Position numbers and translations under genes: made by a program. The notes under the pieces are model-generated. The model was not told where the DNA came from and did not search any database. It saw only the letters and a list, made by a program, of their open reading frames with translations. From Entamoeba invadens IP1 (lineage: Eukaryota > Evosea > Mastigamoebida > Endamoebidae), in assembly GCF_000330505.1 (NCBI RefSeq), contig NW_004443623.1:77369-141368 (forward strand): 64,000 nt of DNA. Reading direction: 5' to 3'. Numbering within the stretch: the stretch's first letter is position 1; each line of letters opens with the position of its first letter. Shown here piece by piece: positions 11,581 to 22,857 of the stretch.

Positions 11581-12556
11581 TCTGAGCAAAAGTGATGCAC
11601 GGGCTGCGACACAAACAAAGTCGTTTCGTTAACAAACAGTAGTGTTTGTGTTGTGTGTGATTTTGATGCAAATTGTCGAGTCTGTGCGTCAAGTGGCGAG
11701 AGAAAAATCAACACTTGCACTAACAGGACGCACCCAGACGAGAGTGGTAAATGTGTTCCATGCGACACACAGTGAACAACAGGATGCAAATGCCAAACTG
11801 GTGTTTGTGTCAACTACAATTCAAATGGAGTTATTGATGAGTCTGATGGAACAACAAAGTGTGAGGCGTGCTCTTCTTTTAACACATATTGTTATAAATG
11901 TTCATCTGCATTTAACAGAAAGTGTGTGATGTGTAACAATGGATATTACCCAAACGAAATCGCTATCTGCTTTCAATGTAGCATAATCAACACAAATTCT
12001 ACGAGTTGCAGCCAAACAAAAAAAGAAGTTCTTGGTGTGCAAAGACCCACAGTACTTGGCTTTAAACGGGCTTTTTTCAAATTGTGAAATTGGGATTTAC
12101 AAGAAGACTAACACGACTTGTGAAAGTTGTTATTTTGCAACTGAGTACAGCAATGTGTGTTCAACACTTTCTGTAGGTGTTTCTAATTGCACCTCTTGTA
12201 TGGCCCACTATGTGTTGAATGGCGGGAAGTGTCAGTTGTGTCCAAGTGGGAAGTATTACAATCCAAAATCAAAGAGCTGTCAAAATAATGATGTAAATTG
12301 TCAAATTCAAGTCGAAGAGTCAACTTGTCTTCTATATAACAGCAACTACTTTTTGGCGAATGGCGTTTGCCAACAAACAACTCGATGTCAAAGTCCGTCC
12401 AACACCACAATGTCTTCGTGTGACTGTTATGACCATATTTCAGTCAACTCCGATTGCAAAGACAATTTGACAAACTGATAAAACCAAAAAGTTGAAAAGG
12501 GAAATTCTGTTTGTATTTATTGCAACAGTGCCACCCAAAAAAATTATTGGAAATGA
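11581..12556 (+). pseudogene. Cys-rich (CXXC) surface-protein pseudogene
   Basis: Reading the frame that starts at 11581 gives a dense Cys pattern (CTGCDTNK, CVVCDFDANCRVC, CKCQTGVC, CYKCSSAFNRKCVMC). It is broken by TGA at 11593-11595 and 11773-11775. The Cys pattern then passes, by a frameshift near the A-run at about 12015-12030, to the frame running through 12032-12478 (CESCYF, CTSCMAHYVLNGGKC). Past the TGA-TAA pair at 12476-12481 the same frame still encodes CIYC before a final TGA. No signal peptide or membrane segment survives. The parent family is a CXXC surface protein such as a TMK ectodomain or an intermediate-lectin-like protein; which one cannot be decided here. Confidence 0.8.
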
Positions 12557-13139
12557 ATTTTAAAAATTTTGTTCCAACCCATTAAAATTTCAAAAGCGGT
12601 GGTGGAAAAAATTAATTCAAATAAACAAATAACATTTTAAGGTTTATAGAAATGTTATTCGATAAACCTTCAACGATAAATATATAACGTCAGTTACAAA
12701 AATAAAGAAGGCAAAAATAGCAACATAAAAATGACCAATAAAAAATGTAAAAAAAGTTAAAAAACATTAAAGATTACTTTTTCATATTCTTTTATTATTT
12801 TAGACTTCTTTGCAATGTTTAGCAAACATAAATTATTATAATGAGTCAATTAATCATACACAACTTCTTGTTCTTATCACATTTGTATTTTTTTGGTTCA
12901 TTTCATAAAATTTTAAAATAGTTGTTTGAAAAATGTGAAACTGCTCCATTTCTTTAATGGGTATAACAGTCATACCTCTAATTGACTCATTTCAGTGCCC
13001 ATTCCTCCGTGTTAACAAGAATAGAGATCTCTTGTCGCTACCGTCATACCTTATACTAAACATTTTTAACTATTGAAAATCAAACATAAAAATTGGCTGA
13101 TATAAAAAATTGGTTTTAGGGTATTATTCTTGCAGCTAA
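12557..13139. other. Intergenic stretch with a one-ended TIR-like relic
   Basis: Near 12969 there is CAGTCATACCTCTAATTGAC, which resembles a pogo/Tigger-type terminal repeat, but I found no matching right end. A 9-bp hairpin (AAGGTTTAT ... ATAAACCTT, 12639-12670) is present. No gene seen. Confidence 0.4.
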
Positions 13140-14686
13140 AGGGTTTCTTGAGGATAAGGTGTATCCTCTGGATTAAAGCTATCCTTATTAAAAATTATTT
13201 TTCTGAGGATACAAAAATCAAATCCATAATGTTCAGTTCCCCATAAGGCCCACTTTCATAACTCAAGTTATAATTTACACTTAATATTTCAAGTCAAAGT
13301 TCAAATTTTAAATAATGGTAATAATTTGTCATAAATGCCAAAAAATAAAAACAATCAAAAAAATCGCCACAATAATCAATAAACACAAACAATAATTATA
13401 ACTCGCTTACTTGAGACGGGAAACAACAAAGTGTAAATTAAACTTGTTCATATTATGATTATATACTTATTGAAATTATTTCCGAATCCGTCTTTATAAC
13501 ATAATAATTGAAATTTAAGTTTAAATTGATAATTGTTTTTTAATCAAAATGAAAATTGAAAAAGTCGAAAACACTGATTTAATAAAAATGCAATTTTAAA
13601 ATAACAAATTTATTAATAATCTTGTAATTTATGCAATTATTCAAATTTATTATAATAACAAAGTTAATCATGTTGTGTATATTTTAATATGATTGTTTCA
13701 TTTTGATATTAACTTGTGTTTTAAACAGATTTACAGTTCTGAGGATGGCAATTATTTTCTGAGGATGACAGAAATAGAAAGTTTACACTTTTACATCTGT
13801 CTGAAATGTATATTGAGTAAGTTAATATTTTTAAATATGGGAACACGTCATTTCACTTTTTAGATGTTTAAGTCCGTGTTGATAATGTCTGTTTGTTACA
13901 CGAATTACCATCCTCAGAGATATTTATAGCACTGCCACTATTGATTTAAAATTCTATAAATAAAATTATGAAAGAATTTCTATAAAGTGAGTTTTTGTTA
14001 ATTGATTATATCAAAAATCGTCAAAACACAACAAAAACGCCAAATAATATATATAATTGATTAATAAATTGAACACATTTTTATTGAGAATTGATATTGT
14101 ATAAAAAAAATAATATAAACATATATTTCGTGTGTATATATGTTTTGAAAAATAAATAAAACCGTCTAAAACAAAAATGATTTTATTTTAAAAATTTGTT
14201 TATTTATCAATCGTTGTTTCATCGATCTTCAAAACCTCTCTTTTTGAATTTGCGCAAATACATAAATTGTCATCGCATAAAGTATACGTTATTAATACGT
14301 TATTTGCTATCAATTTTTATTGTTTGAAATATCATGAATTGATTTATAATAAATTATTTTTGTGAAAAAAATTAAAATTGTTTGATTAATTTGTTTTGTG
14401 ATTTTGATTAAAAAATCGACTTTTTCGATGAATTAAATTAATTTTTATTGTTTTCATATGAACCAAGGTTAGTCAAGTGGTAAATCAAAAAATAGAAGTA
14501 GATTATTTTTTGTAAAAATCAACTGAAAGAATCATCTTTCAAAAAATCCATAAATAGCATTTTTAAAGAAAATCATGTGTTTCAAAATATACCTTTTTGA
14601 TCTTAGGCAAAAAAATCGAAATTGAAAGAAATTATGTTTAAGATATTTACCATCCTCAGAAAAATTAACAATCCTCATGAATCCCT
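13140..14686 (+). mobile_element. 1.55-kb non-autonomous TIR element, copy 1
   Basis: Bounded by imperfect terminal inverted repeats: left AGGGTTTCTTGAGGAT, right (read inward) AGGGATTCATGAGGAT. TAA lies at each side (13137-13139 and 14687-14689), consistent with a 3-bp target duplication. A near-identical copy in inverse orientation lies at 59489-61006 with the same ends and the same TAA flanks, which defines both boundaries. The motif CTGAGGAT(GG) recurs inside at about 13203, 13739, 13759 and, inverted, 13908 and 14650. A GAGGATA/TATCCTC hairpin sits at 13150-13168. No transposase ORF was found. A 3-bp TAA/TWA duplication would fit PIF/Harbinger elements, but that class assignment is inference. 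Confidence 0.85.
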
Positions 14687-15744
14687 TAAAAATTGATCAT
14701 TTTCAGTAAAAAGTCATATTTTTCTCAAAATTTAAGCTTAAAAATGCAGGTTTGGTTTTTAATATATTTTTCCGCTGGGTTTTTCGAACCATGATTTAGC
14801 TTCTTTTTATTGTGTTTTTTGCGCCTATTTGTGAATACAAAAATTGGCCTTGCCCTTTGTTGATAGCCTTTTGGGTGTAAGATATGTTAACTTTATGCTA
14901 ATAATCAGTTAATAAGATGGTAAAAGTATAGACCAAATATTTTTATGAGTAAAGTGGTAAAAGCTTTGTGATGTTTTTAATTCAAAAAAACGTTTATTAT
15001 TGTGGTAAAGAAAAATAAAAATCCTTAAAAATACTAAAATAACGGGTAATAATCAAATAAATTAAAGGGCAACATTTTTGTACAGAGGCGTGTTATAATA
15101 AAAAACAAAACTCCTGACTATGATAAAGAGTGAGTTATTGAAAAATCATCAATGCTTAATGCTGGTTTGTAAACACGTCATAATAAGCTGTAAATTGATA
15201 CATATATTGATAAAATCGAGAACAAAATATATTATTTTCATTGCTATCAATTAAACACAATCGTCTGAATATATCATGGAGTGTACTTTGAATTTTTCAT
15301 TCAAATTACACGTTTGTGTTTTTATTTTTGAATTCACAAATAAATATATTTGTTAATGAAACAACAACATACACAACAACTTGATGTTCATGTTTAATTT
15401 TCCATTATTTTCAGTATAATTAAAAGCTGAGTATTTAATTGAGAAACTGTGTTTTTTATTGTATTATTAATTTGACAATATAAATAATATAAATAATTTA
15501 TTAGTTTCGTTCGTATATATATTTCACTGTATATAAATCATCATCCTCTTCGCGTTGTAGAATTAATAATAACACATCAACAACAATCCAAAATTTCAAT
15601 ATATTTAAATGTTAATTTTTTTATAAATATTTCAATCGTTTTCAAAAAGACTATTTTTTGTTTTTTTGATTTTATATGTATTATAAAATAAATGAAACAA
15701 CATTTATATTAAAAAACAAATTGATATATTAAAACAACTCAATT
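14687..15744. other. Intergenic AT-rich stretch
   Basis: No gene, RNA or clear repeat recognised between the TIR element and the degraded gene beyond it. Confidence 0.5.
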
Positions 15745-16330
15745 CACTCATAATCAGTAGATAGCAACGTCAGCATAAAGTAATAATAAATAGTTTGATC
15801 GTACCGTGGCAGATATTTAAACTCCGGGTGTCTCGTAATAAAATGTGGTAAAAGAAACAATTTATACCACTGTAAGTCAGACAGTAATCGAACGATTTTA
15901 TTTTGCATACTTTTCGTCTTGTTGTATAGAATTTATAAAATGCTGTATGTTGTGACAAGTTGTTTTGGTCGCCTATCCCAATATTTCCATTGAAAATGTG
16001 ATACAAAGCATTGTTACTTGTCTAGAGGGTATTTTATTTACAACCTCCAAACACATTTAATTGGCGACTGAATAGCATTATTACATATTTTGAGACTGAG
16101 AGTCGACTTTTTGAGATTAAAGGCTCTTCAACAAGTAATATTTGTTGCCATTCATATTTCTTTTGTTGATAATCTTGAATTTTTCTGGAGTTTGTGTGAT
16201 GTATGAGTGAGGGACTGGATGACAGAAGACTTGGGACTGGGTGTGGAAATGCAGAATCATTGCCGACTCGATCACAAGCCGGCCAATATCACAATTTACA
16301 GTCTCTTTGTTGTTATTTTATCCAACGTAT
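15745..16330 (-). pseudogene. Degraded protein-coding gene, family not recognised
   Basis: The minus strand carries coherent protein-like stretches in successive frames. From the upstream end these are NKETVNCDIGRLVIESAMIL, followed without a break by HFHTQSQVFCHPVPHSYITQ and on to KYYLLKSL before a TAA. Next comes CFVSHFQWKYWDRRPKQL in another frame, then NIQHFINSIQQDEKYAK to a TAA. Last is IVRLLSDLQWYKLFLLPHF, continuing through TRHPEFKYLPRYDQTIYYYF to a stop. At least two frameshifts and several stops separate them. The island is less AT-rich than its flanks and amino-acid use is that of real proteins rather than AT noise. I do not recognise the family. Confidence 0.5.
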
Positions 16331-17171
16331 TTTATAAATAGCATGTGTTCAATGTTAATAAATAAGAAGAAACAACCTTGTGGAATGGTGTGATTGGTTA
16401 TTAAATTCACGTTTAAATAATGAGTTGTCTTTTTTCTATTTTAATCTATGTGTTAGTTATCGATAAAAAATGCGATAAGTTATTGATATCACGTTGAAAT
16501 ACAAACACTTAGGATCTTTTGTGTGGTTTCTATTTTTCTTTCATGATTTGAATGTGTTTTTATGAATACTAATTGTCTGTACAATATTATTAAAACTAAC
16601 TTTAAACAACACCAATTAATAAATGTGACTTTGACTTTTTAATTCAAATTAAAATACAACGCCATTACTTTTTTGTTGTTTATTTTTATACACGATTTTT
16701 TTAAAAATGTGTATATTTTTATTTAATAAATATAATAAGCTTTATTAGAACAAATTGAGTTGATATTTTTAATTAAAATCAAACAGTGTACGTTGTGCTA
16801 TTTTCAATATTTTGACAACTGAATTATAATATATTTTAAAGCTATCTTATACTATTTGTATTGTTAATTGCAATTTGTTTTTGTAATTATTTTTTTTAAA
16901 TAATTAACTGGTATTTGAAAAATCATAAAACTAAAAATATTATAAAAATAACAACTAAAATGTACATTATATACAACAACAAAACAAACATATTGATTAC
17001 AATTCAAACACAATTAATAAAATTGTAAAAAGTAAAACCCTTTTGTCGTACTATAAAATATTGTAAACACCACAATTAATTTATTATAGAATATTTTTTT
17101 ATTTATTAAAAACAACAGGAACAACAAATAATTGATTGATTTTATGTTTATTTATAAATCCAATATAATTA
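16331..17171. other. Intergenic AT-rich stretch
   Basis: Nothing recognisable on either strand apart from simple A/T-rich runs. Confidence 0.5.
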
Positions 17172-18321
17172 CAGTAGTGGAATAAACCCACTTAAGTGAG
17201 TAAATTTTGTGAAACTTTGGTTGAACTTTAAGCCAAAATAGAAAAAACTTAAGTACCACCCTTTATAAATAGAAAAATGGTTTTGATTGGGTCTTTTTTT
17301 GTTTTTCGAGAAAAAAGTCAAATTTGCTCGAGATGAAAAAAAATATTTGAAATGGTTTTTTATTTTAATTAAAATAAACTCAAAATATAGCTTTTGTTTT
17401 TTACAAAATTCGTTTTGAAAAGTATTTTCTTTTGACAAAAAGAAGCTCAAAAAGTGAAAAAAGTGAAAAAAGTGAAAAAAGAACAATAACAAGCACAATA
17501 GACAAGCTTGAAAATAAAAGCAGGATTGAATTGGTGGTCTTTTTTGTGCACATTATTTCAATGATTGTTTTTTAACAAATAACATTAAAAAAATATTTCA
17601 TAACAGTTGTTGTTAATATTCAAAAGAAGATGATAGAAAGATAAAAAACATAAACAATTGAATTGAAATAAACGAGAATTTAAACAAAAACAATGACAAA
17701 TAAATAATATTTAAGGAACAATTGGTGAAAAAACGGGATAATACAAAGAATTGAATTTTTTGGATTGAAATTGAATTGATTATTTTTTAATTTATAAACT
17801 TCAAAGTCGGTATTTTTAAATCAAAGTTTTGAGCTTTTGTTGAAAACTGTTTTAAAGAAACATTTGGACCAAAAAAAATAAGTTACATTTTGTGTAAATC
17901 GTAAAATGTGGGTTTTTACACAAAAATGTAAAAATCGTACACTTTTTGGTCAAATACCAAATGGATTCTGGATTCGACAAGTTTTCCACTCAAAGCATTA
18001 AAAAAACGGTGTTTAAACTTGAAAGGACTTAAAATATCATAAAGTCTTCACCAGAACAAGTTAACATAGATACTGGCCCAAGTTTTGCAAATGTCATGGA
18101 ATAAATTTAAATTAATTGTTTTTTTCTTTTTTGTTTTTTTTGTTATAAAAATGTTATTAAAATGTTATTTTTAATAAAAAATAATTTGTTATTATTAAAA
18201 TGTTTTTGTCTTATAACATAATATCAGTTTTTTCTATTTTTTTGTTATTTCCAAAAATAAAACCAAAATTTACTCACTTAAGTGGGTTTATTCCAAATTA
18301 AGTACTTAAATATTGCCACTG
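17172..18321. mobile_element. Tc1/mariner-like non-autonomous element (1150 bp)
   Basis: Left end CAGTAGTGGAATAAACCCAC and right end, read inward, CAGTGGCAATATTTAAGTAC are each flanked by TA (17170-17171 and 18322-18323). Both ends then share the inverted block GGAATAAACCCACTTAAGTG plus AGTAAATTTTG, displaced by about 25 nt in the right arm. The interior is low-complexity; it includes three tandem GTGAAAAAA units near 17455-17480. A minus-strand frame at 17169-17498 is Phe/Leu-rich AT noise, not a transposase. Class is inferred from TA flanks and CAGT termini. Confidence 0.75.
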
Positions 18322-18534
18322 TATTATTGGATTCATAAATAAGTTCTTTATACATCGACTTATTTATATTTACTCCAAAATCAAACTCGATTCGAATTGG
18401 TTGTAAAGAGAAAAACATAAAAATGTATTTTTAATTGTTGAAACTCATTCACTATTAAAAATCAAGGTTAATTTTTATATATGAGAGAATTATAAATAAT
18501 GTATGATATGATATTGACATTCTAAAAAAATAAC

Positions 18535-18654
18535 TTAACTAAGAGTTCTTCTATATTTTTCATAATCGAATTGTACATATCCACCAACTAGATCGATTAT
18601 ATCAACACTTGTATATTTTGAAAAGATAACAATCAACCCCTCGTTAATTAACAA
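18535..18654 (-). pseudogene. Short coding remnant, probably the 3' end of a lost gene
   Basis: The minus strand reads LINEGLIVIFSKYTSVDIID followed by LVGGYVQFDYEKYRRTLS and a TAA at 18535-18537. The composition is protein-like and unlike the surrounding AT-rich translations. An in-frame stop lies three codons upstream, and no further homologous frame could be followed. It could be the last exon of a lost gene or chance. Family unknown. Confidence 0.3.
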
Positions 18655-19026
18655 TATTTAACAATAACGTTGCTACAAGACTCTGTTGTATTCATGTTTG
18701 TATTTTATAAAACCCAATAACTTTTGATTAATATATTTCTTTTTTTTTGTTTAAGTTTTATAAAATGAATTTCGTTGTCTGATTTCTTTAACATTCATAT
18801 CATTGGTGTTATTTTCATTAAACACACAATCAAAAAGAGGCAAATTTTCTTTGTATGGTTTTGCGAATTTGTTTATGAATAGATTGAGTTCTTGCATTTT
18901 CCAACACACGAACAATCATAAACTTTGTATTAGCCGAGTTGCTCTTTATACGAAATGTTATTTACAAAGTTTTTATTACATTATTATTTTAAGTAATTTA
19001 AAAAGAAATTATTAAATCAATTTAAA

Positions 19027-19700
19027 TAATATTTAGAAATTGTGGAACAAGCAACACATTTTCCAAATGCATCGTCGAATTGTACCCATTTGCACACACT
19101 TTGCACTTTCTCGAAAAGTCTGGTGAACATGGGATGAAAGTTATGTAAAATGATTTGCATGCAACACACACTTTGCTTAATAAATCATCAAAACTGTCAA
19201 TTGTTGCACATCTTGTGCAGACACCAGTTGATGTGTTGCACTACTTATTACAACTTGCGTCACAATCAACATGTGTGTGATTTGCAGCTGATGGATACAT
19301 CCCACTTTGACAGTTGATGCACTTTCGTTGGTCTGTTTCACACTCAGCACTAATTGTGTTAATAGCTTAACAAGTATCACACTTGTTTGTGATTGATGAT
19401 GTTAGAACATATCTTTTTTTAACCCAATGCACATTCCTGTTGTTGTGTCACATTTACAACGACGTTTTGAGTCACAGCTTTGACACTTGAAGTCGCCAGA
19501 TGTCTTTGATTAATACACTGCCTTGCATTGTTTACATTTCTTTGTTGAGTCTGATAAGCATGTGATACAGTTGACGTTAAACATCAAACAGCTCTCACAT
19601 TAGTCACTCTTTGTGTTTTGAAACACGATATATTTGTAACACACTGATTGTAAATTTCATTACTAGCAGGTTTGTTTTTATCTTTACAAGTTAAGTTTTT
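19027..19700 (-). pseudogene. Cys-rich (CXXC) surface-protein pseudogene, second copy
   Basis: Read on the minus strand, a Cys-rich protein can be followed through three frames: NLTCKDKNKPASNEIYNQCV; then CESCLMFNVNCITC and CKQCKAVY to a TAA, with FKCQSCDSKRRCKCDTTTG beyond it; then TNKCDTC, a stop, and CETDQRKCINCQSGMYPS up to CKVCANGY. In-frame stops occur at 19600-19602 and 19367-19369, and a frameshift lies between about 19380 and 19430. The CKCDTTTGMC and CNTSTGVC segments resemble CKCQTGVC of the plus-strand pseudogene at 11.6-12.6 kb, so both derive from one family. No start, signal peptide or membrane segment survives. Confidence 0.75.
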
Positions 19701-19781
19701 TGTATATCATATCAAGTTCAAAAAAAATTAAATTTGTGTTTTATTTAAAACAGTAACAGTATTGTAAGGTTAATTCGATCT

Positions 19782-19801
19782 AAAAGATCTTAAGATCTTT
19801 T
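19782..19801. repeat. Perfect 20-bp palindrome
   Basis: The sequence AAAAGATCTTAAGATCTTTT is identical to its reverse complement. It lies close to the upstream end of the minus-strand Cys-rich pseudogene, in otherwise ordinary AT-rich DNA. Confidence 0.9.
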
Positions 19802-21549
19802 GGGTCATGAAATCTCGAAGGTCACCTTAACTAGGGTGCGCAACCGCGAGAGTAATTTTTCATTTTTATGAAATCTTTTTTTTCATTGTAAGAAATAATG
19901 AAATATGTCATTTAATTTATTTATTCATAATAATGAGCAAAATTCAAAAATTTGTCTTAATAGTGAAACGTGCAAACATTATTGGAATAAAAATAAATAA
20001 ACTTTTTATTTGTCTCAAAAGTTGATAAAAAACAAATAATAATTAAAAACAATTTTTTTGATATTTTGTATTTCTTATAAGACAAATTAGAATGATTGAA
20101 AAAAATAAGATAACAAAAGAAATTTTTGTTTTTTAAAATAATTAAATAATTGACAGCAAATTTTATAATTTGGTATAAAGAATACATTGTTTTTTTATTT
20201 CCGAATAAGTTGTAAAATTCTTTAAATACAACACAAGCAACAGAATAATGAAATTGCAAAAGGTGTTTAAAATATTAAGACACCGTTTAAAATGCTATAT
20301 GAATAATGTAGTAATAAACATGATATACACAAAATAACAAATGAATCAACAATTGATTTTTAAATAAAATGATACGAGTGATTTTTAATTTATTTTAATA
20401 AAGGACGACTTTGACATTCTATTGATTCAACTAAATACATCAGTTAAAACAAGAAGTTTTCGTTTTAAGAGATCAATTTGTTTATTGTAATAAAAATAAA
20501 TAATAAAAACAAAGATGATTAATTGTTGAAATGAAAATAAAAAATGTTACAACAATCTCTGTATGTTTCAACAACTTACAGTCACAAGAGACTATTGTTT
20601 TTTTTGTTGAAATTATTAATGTGTATATAATTATCAATGAACCAAAAAAACAATAAACAAGAAACAAAAAATTACAGAGAAATTTATAATTATTATTAAG
20701 GAAAGAAATTTGGTGTTGTTTATTTGCTATCGATAATATTGTATTATAATGTAGATAAAATATAAAATGAAACATGTTTTGGTGGTAATCTCTTCAACAA
20801 TAAAACGTTTATTTATATCATTGAAAACATTTATTTAAAAATAATAAAAATCATGAAAAATACAAAAAAAGTTGTCAAACAACTTATAATATCATGTAAA
20901 TGATCAAACTAAATATTAGTATATAAAATTTCAAAACAAAAGCAAGAAACAATATCATTTAATTGTCTTTTTAACTCAATTTGTAATTTTTTATAGTTTA
21001 ACAAGTACTGTTTTTCCAAATACTGATTTTACTTATATTTTTGCTTGTTTTCTTTTGTTTTTAAATGTCAACAATAATGAAAAGTATTGTTGTTGTCATA
21101 ATATAAAGTCAATATAACAATTATATGAAATTGTTGGAAATATTGAAATAATATCATTTATTCGTAGTGGTAAAAAAGCGCAAATATTGGATTTTTAATT
21201 AAAATGCTAAATAATTTTGGCATTAAAATTTTAAAGTAAAAAAGTATTTTTTAAAACTAAAATGCATAATTACAAAAATAATATATTTTTTGGTTCGTTT
21301 TTTTAGCTTTGATTTTTTTGGTTGTTATGGCAGATCTTTTAAATAAAATCTCAGATCTCGAGATTTTGTAGATCACGATTAGTAGTAAAAATAAAACAAT
21401 TAAAGCAAAGTATGTTTTTGTGTTAAAAAACGGGCAAACAGCAAATATTTTGCAAGAAGGCGTGAGTCGACTTATTAAATGTACTCTTACAAAGAGCGAA
21501 ATGACGTCCACACAGCCAAGACAATTTATTATAAACAACTTTTATAATA

Positions 21550-21620
21550 AATTGTATTTATTAAAAAAAAATAAATACAATTATTTATTGTATTTATTAT
21601 TTTTATAATAATAAATACAA
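21550..21620. repeat. Two adjacent hairpins built from one 13-nt motif
   Basis: AATTGTATTTATT (21550-21562) pairs with AATAAATACAATT (21570-21582) across a 7-A loop. Immediately after, TTGTATTTATTAT (21588-21600) pairs with ATAATAAATACAA (21608-21620). The same core therefore occurs four times in alternating orientation. Confidence 0.85.
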
Positions 21621-22208
21621 CAACCGACTGCAGAACAACAATTCGATGTTCGAGTCTGCCAATCGTGGTGTTCTTTTCAATTATAATTTGTCTCGTTGTT
21701 TTTTTATTTGATGAAATAGAAGTTGTTTGTTGTCGAATTCTTTTGTTGTATTTGTCATCTCACACACAAAAAATCCGCCCAACAACAACACCACTTTCTG
21801 TTGTTATACGCGATGTTTGAGCGTAAAAAATCAAATTTGTCAATTTGTCTAAGTTCTTTTGAATTGAAAAAACAAAAAAAACAAAGATTTTAAGTGAAAA
21901 AAAAATAATTTTGAAAAACAAAACCAAATAACAAAAAATAACCTATTTTTGTTAAATAAATAAATAGAGTTTCCATACTGACTTTAGGAGAGCTTACTCA
22001 ATTGGGTCATTTGAGTAAGCAGAATATTTTATTTTTAGAAAAATAAAAATTCTTTCAATTAAAATCTTTCATCATTGTTTCACCAAATGATTCACGTTTT
22101 TTTGTGATATAACAACAAAATAACAAAAAACTTTATAAGTTTTAAGCTCTTAATTTGTGGAATGTTAAAGTTTTACAAACATCATACGGAAAATAAACAC
22201 ATTTCAAA

Positions 22209-22857
22209 GTGTCAGTTGAACTTTTCAACAAGACATTTGACGATGATAATCAATTAAATAAATCTTCGAATTCTGCTTTGTTAAAACATGAAAAATTTAT
22301 TGTCACTAAATTTGTCAATAAAATTCACGCTTTCTTTACTTTCGACAATTTCCTTTTCAATTTCATCATTATCATTGAAATTATATTTTATTCCATGAAA
22401 TCAGCACAACCTCATTTTGTCGAAAATGTTCACCAAATTAGTTTTTGTTAATGTTTTGACTGGAATTTACTAATTAAAAATTGACTCATTCCAGTTGAAA
22501 CAATAGTGTTTTCATTAACTTCCATTTTTAAATCACCATTACCATCAACTAAATCAAATAATAATTGTGTATTTGAATTGTAATAAGATTTGAAACCAAC
22601 AACTTCTTTTTGTTCCTTGTTAGATTGGGTTGTTTGTCTTTAAACTTTGTTTATTTTTGGCCTTCCCGCTTTCTTTGTTTTGTTTCAGTGTTAACCAAAG
22701 TTGAGTTGCGTCTAAGCGTTGGCTTCTTCGATGTTTAATAGTCAATAATTATGTGTTTGGTGTGTTTGGTTTCTTTTGTTTTTTTGTTTTTATTTAAAAA
22801 CAAGTCTAGTATATTTTTCTGATCGTCAAACCATATTGGTACATTTGTTGAGGTCAT
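22209..22857 (-). pseudogene. Degraded protein-coding gene, family not recognised
   Basis: On the minus strand an ATG at 22855-22857 opens MTSTNVPIWFDDQKNILDLF, which runs to a TAA and beyond it into a basic segment. The coding signal then shifts frame to NKEQKEVVGFKSYYNSNTQL, FDLVDGNGDLKMEVNENTIV and STGMSQFLISKFQSKH (stop at 22448-22450). It shifts again to NDEIEKEIVESKESVNFIDK and FSDNKFFMF (stop at 22281-22283). All three minus frames are used in turn, so at least two frameshifts are present. Amino-acid content is clearly protein-like. The function is unknown. Confidence 0.5.

Larger units (their letters stand above)
19701..22208. other. Long AT-rich non-coding stretch with hairpins
   Basis: No gene recognised. 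It holds a perfect 20-bp palindrome at 19782-19801 and two adjacent hairpins at 21550-21620 (listed separately). Open frames here (19957-20259, 20482-20775, 21257-21538) are rich in Phe, Leu, Ile and Lys and have no family features. Confidence 0.5.

Noticed and set aside
12966..12995. CAGTCATACCTCTAATTGAC, resembling another pogo-type terminal repeat
   Set aside because: No partner end found; kept only as a note in the intergenic description.
17169..17498. 109-aa minus-strand ORF
   Set aside because: Phe-rich low complexity produced by the (GTGAAAAAA) repeats within the mariner-like element.
21625..21665. tRNA B-box-like GTTCGAGTC
   Set aside because: No A-box, no cloverleaf or acceptor stem could be drawn around it.
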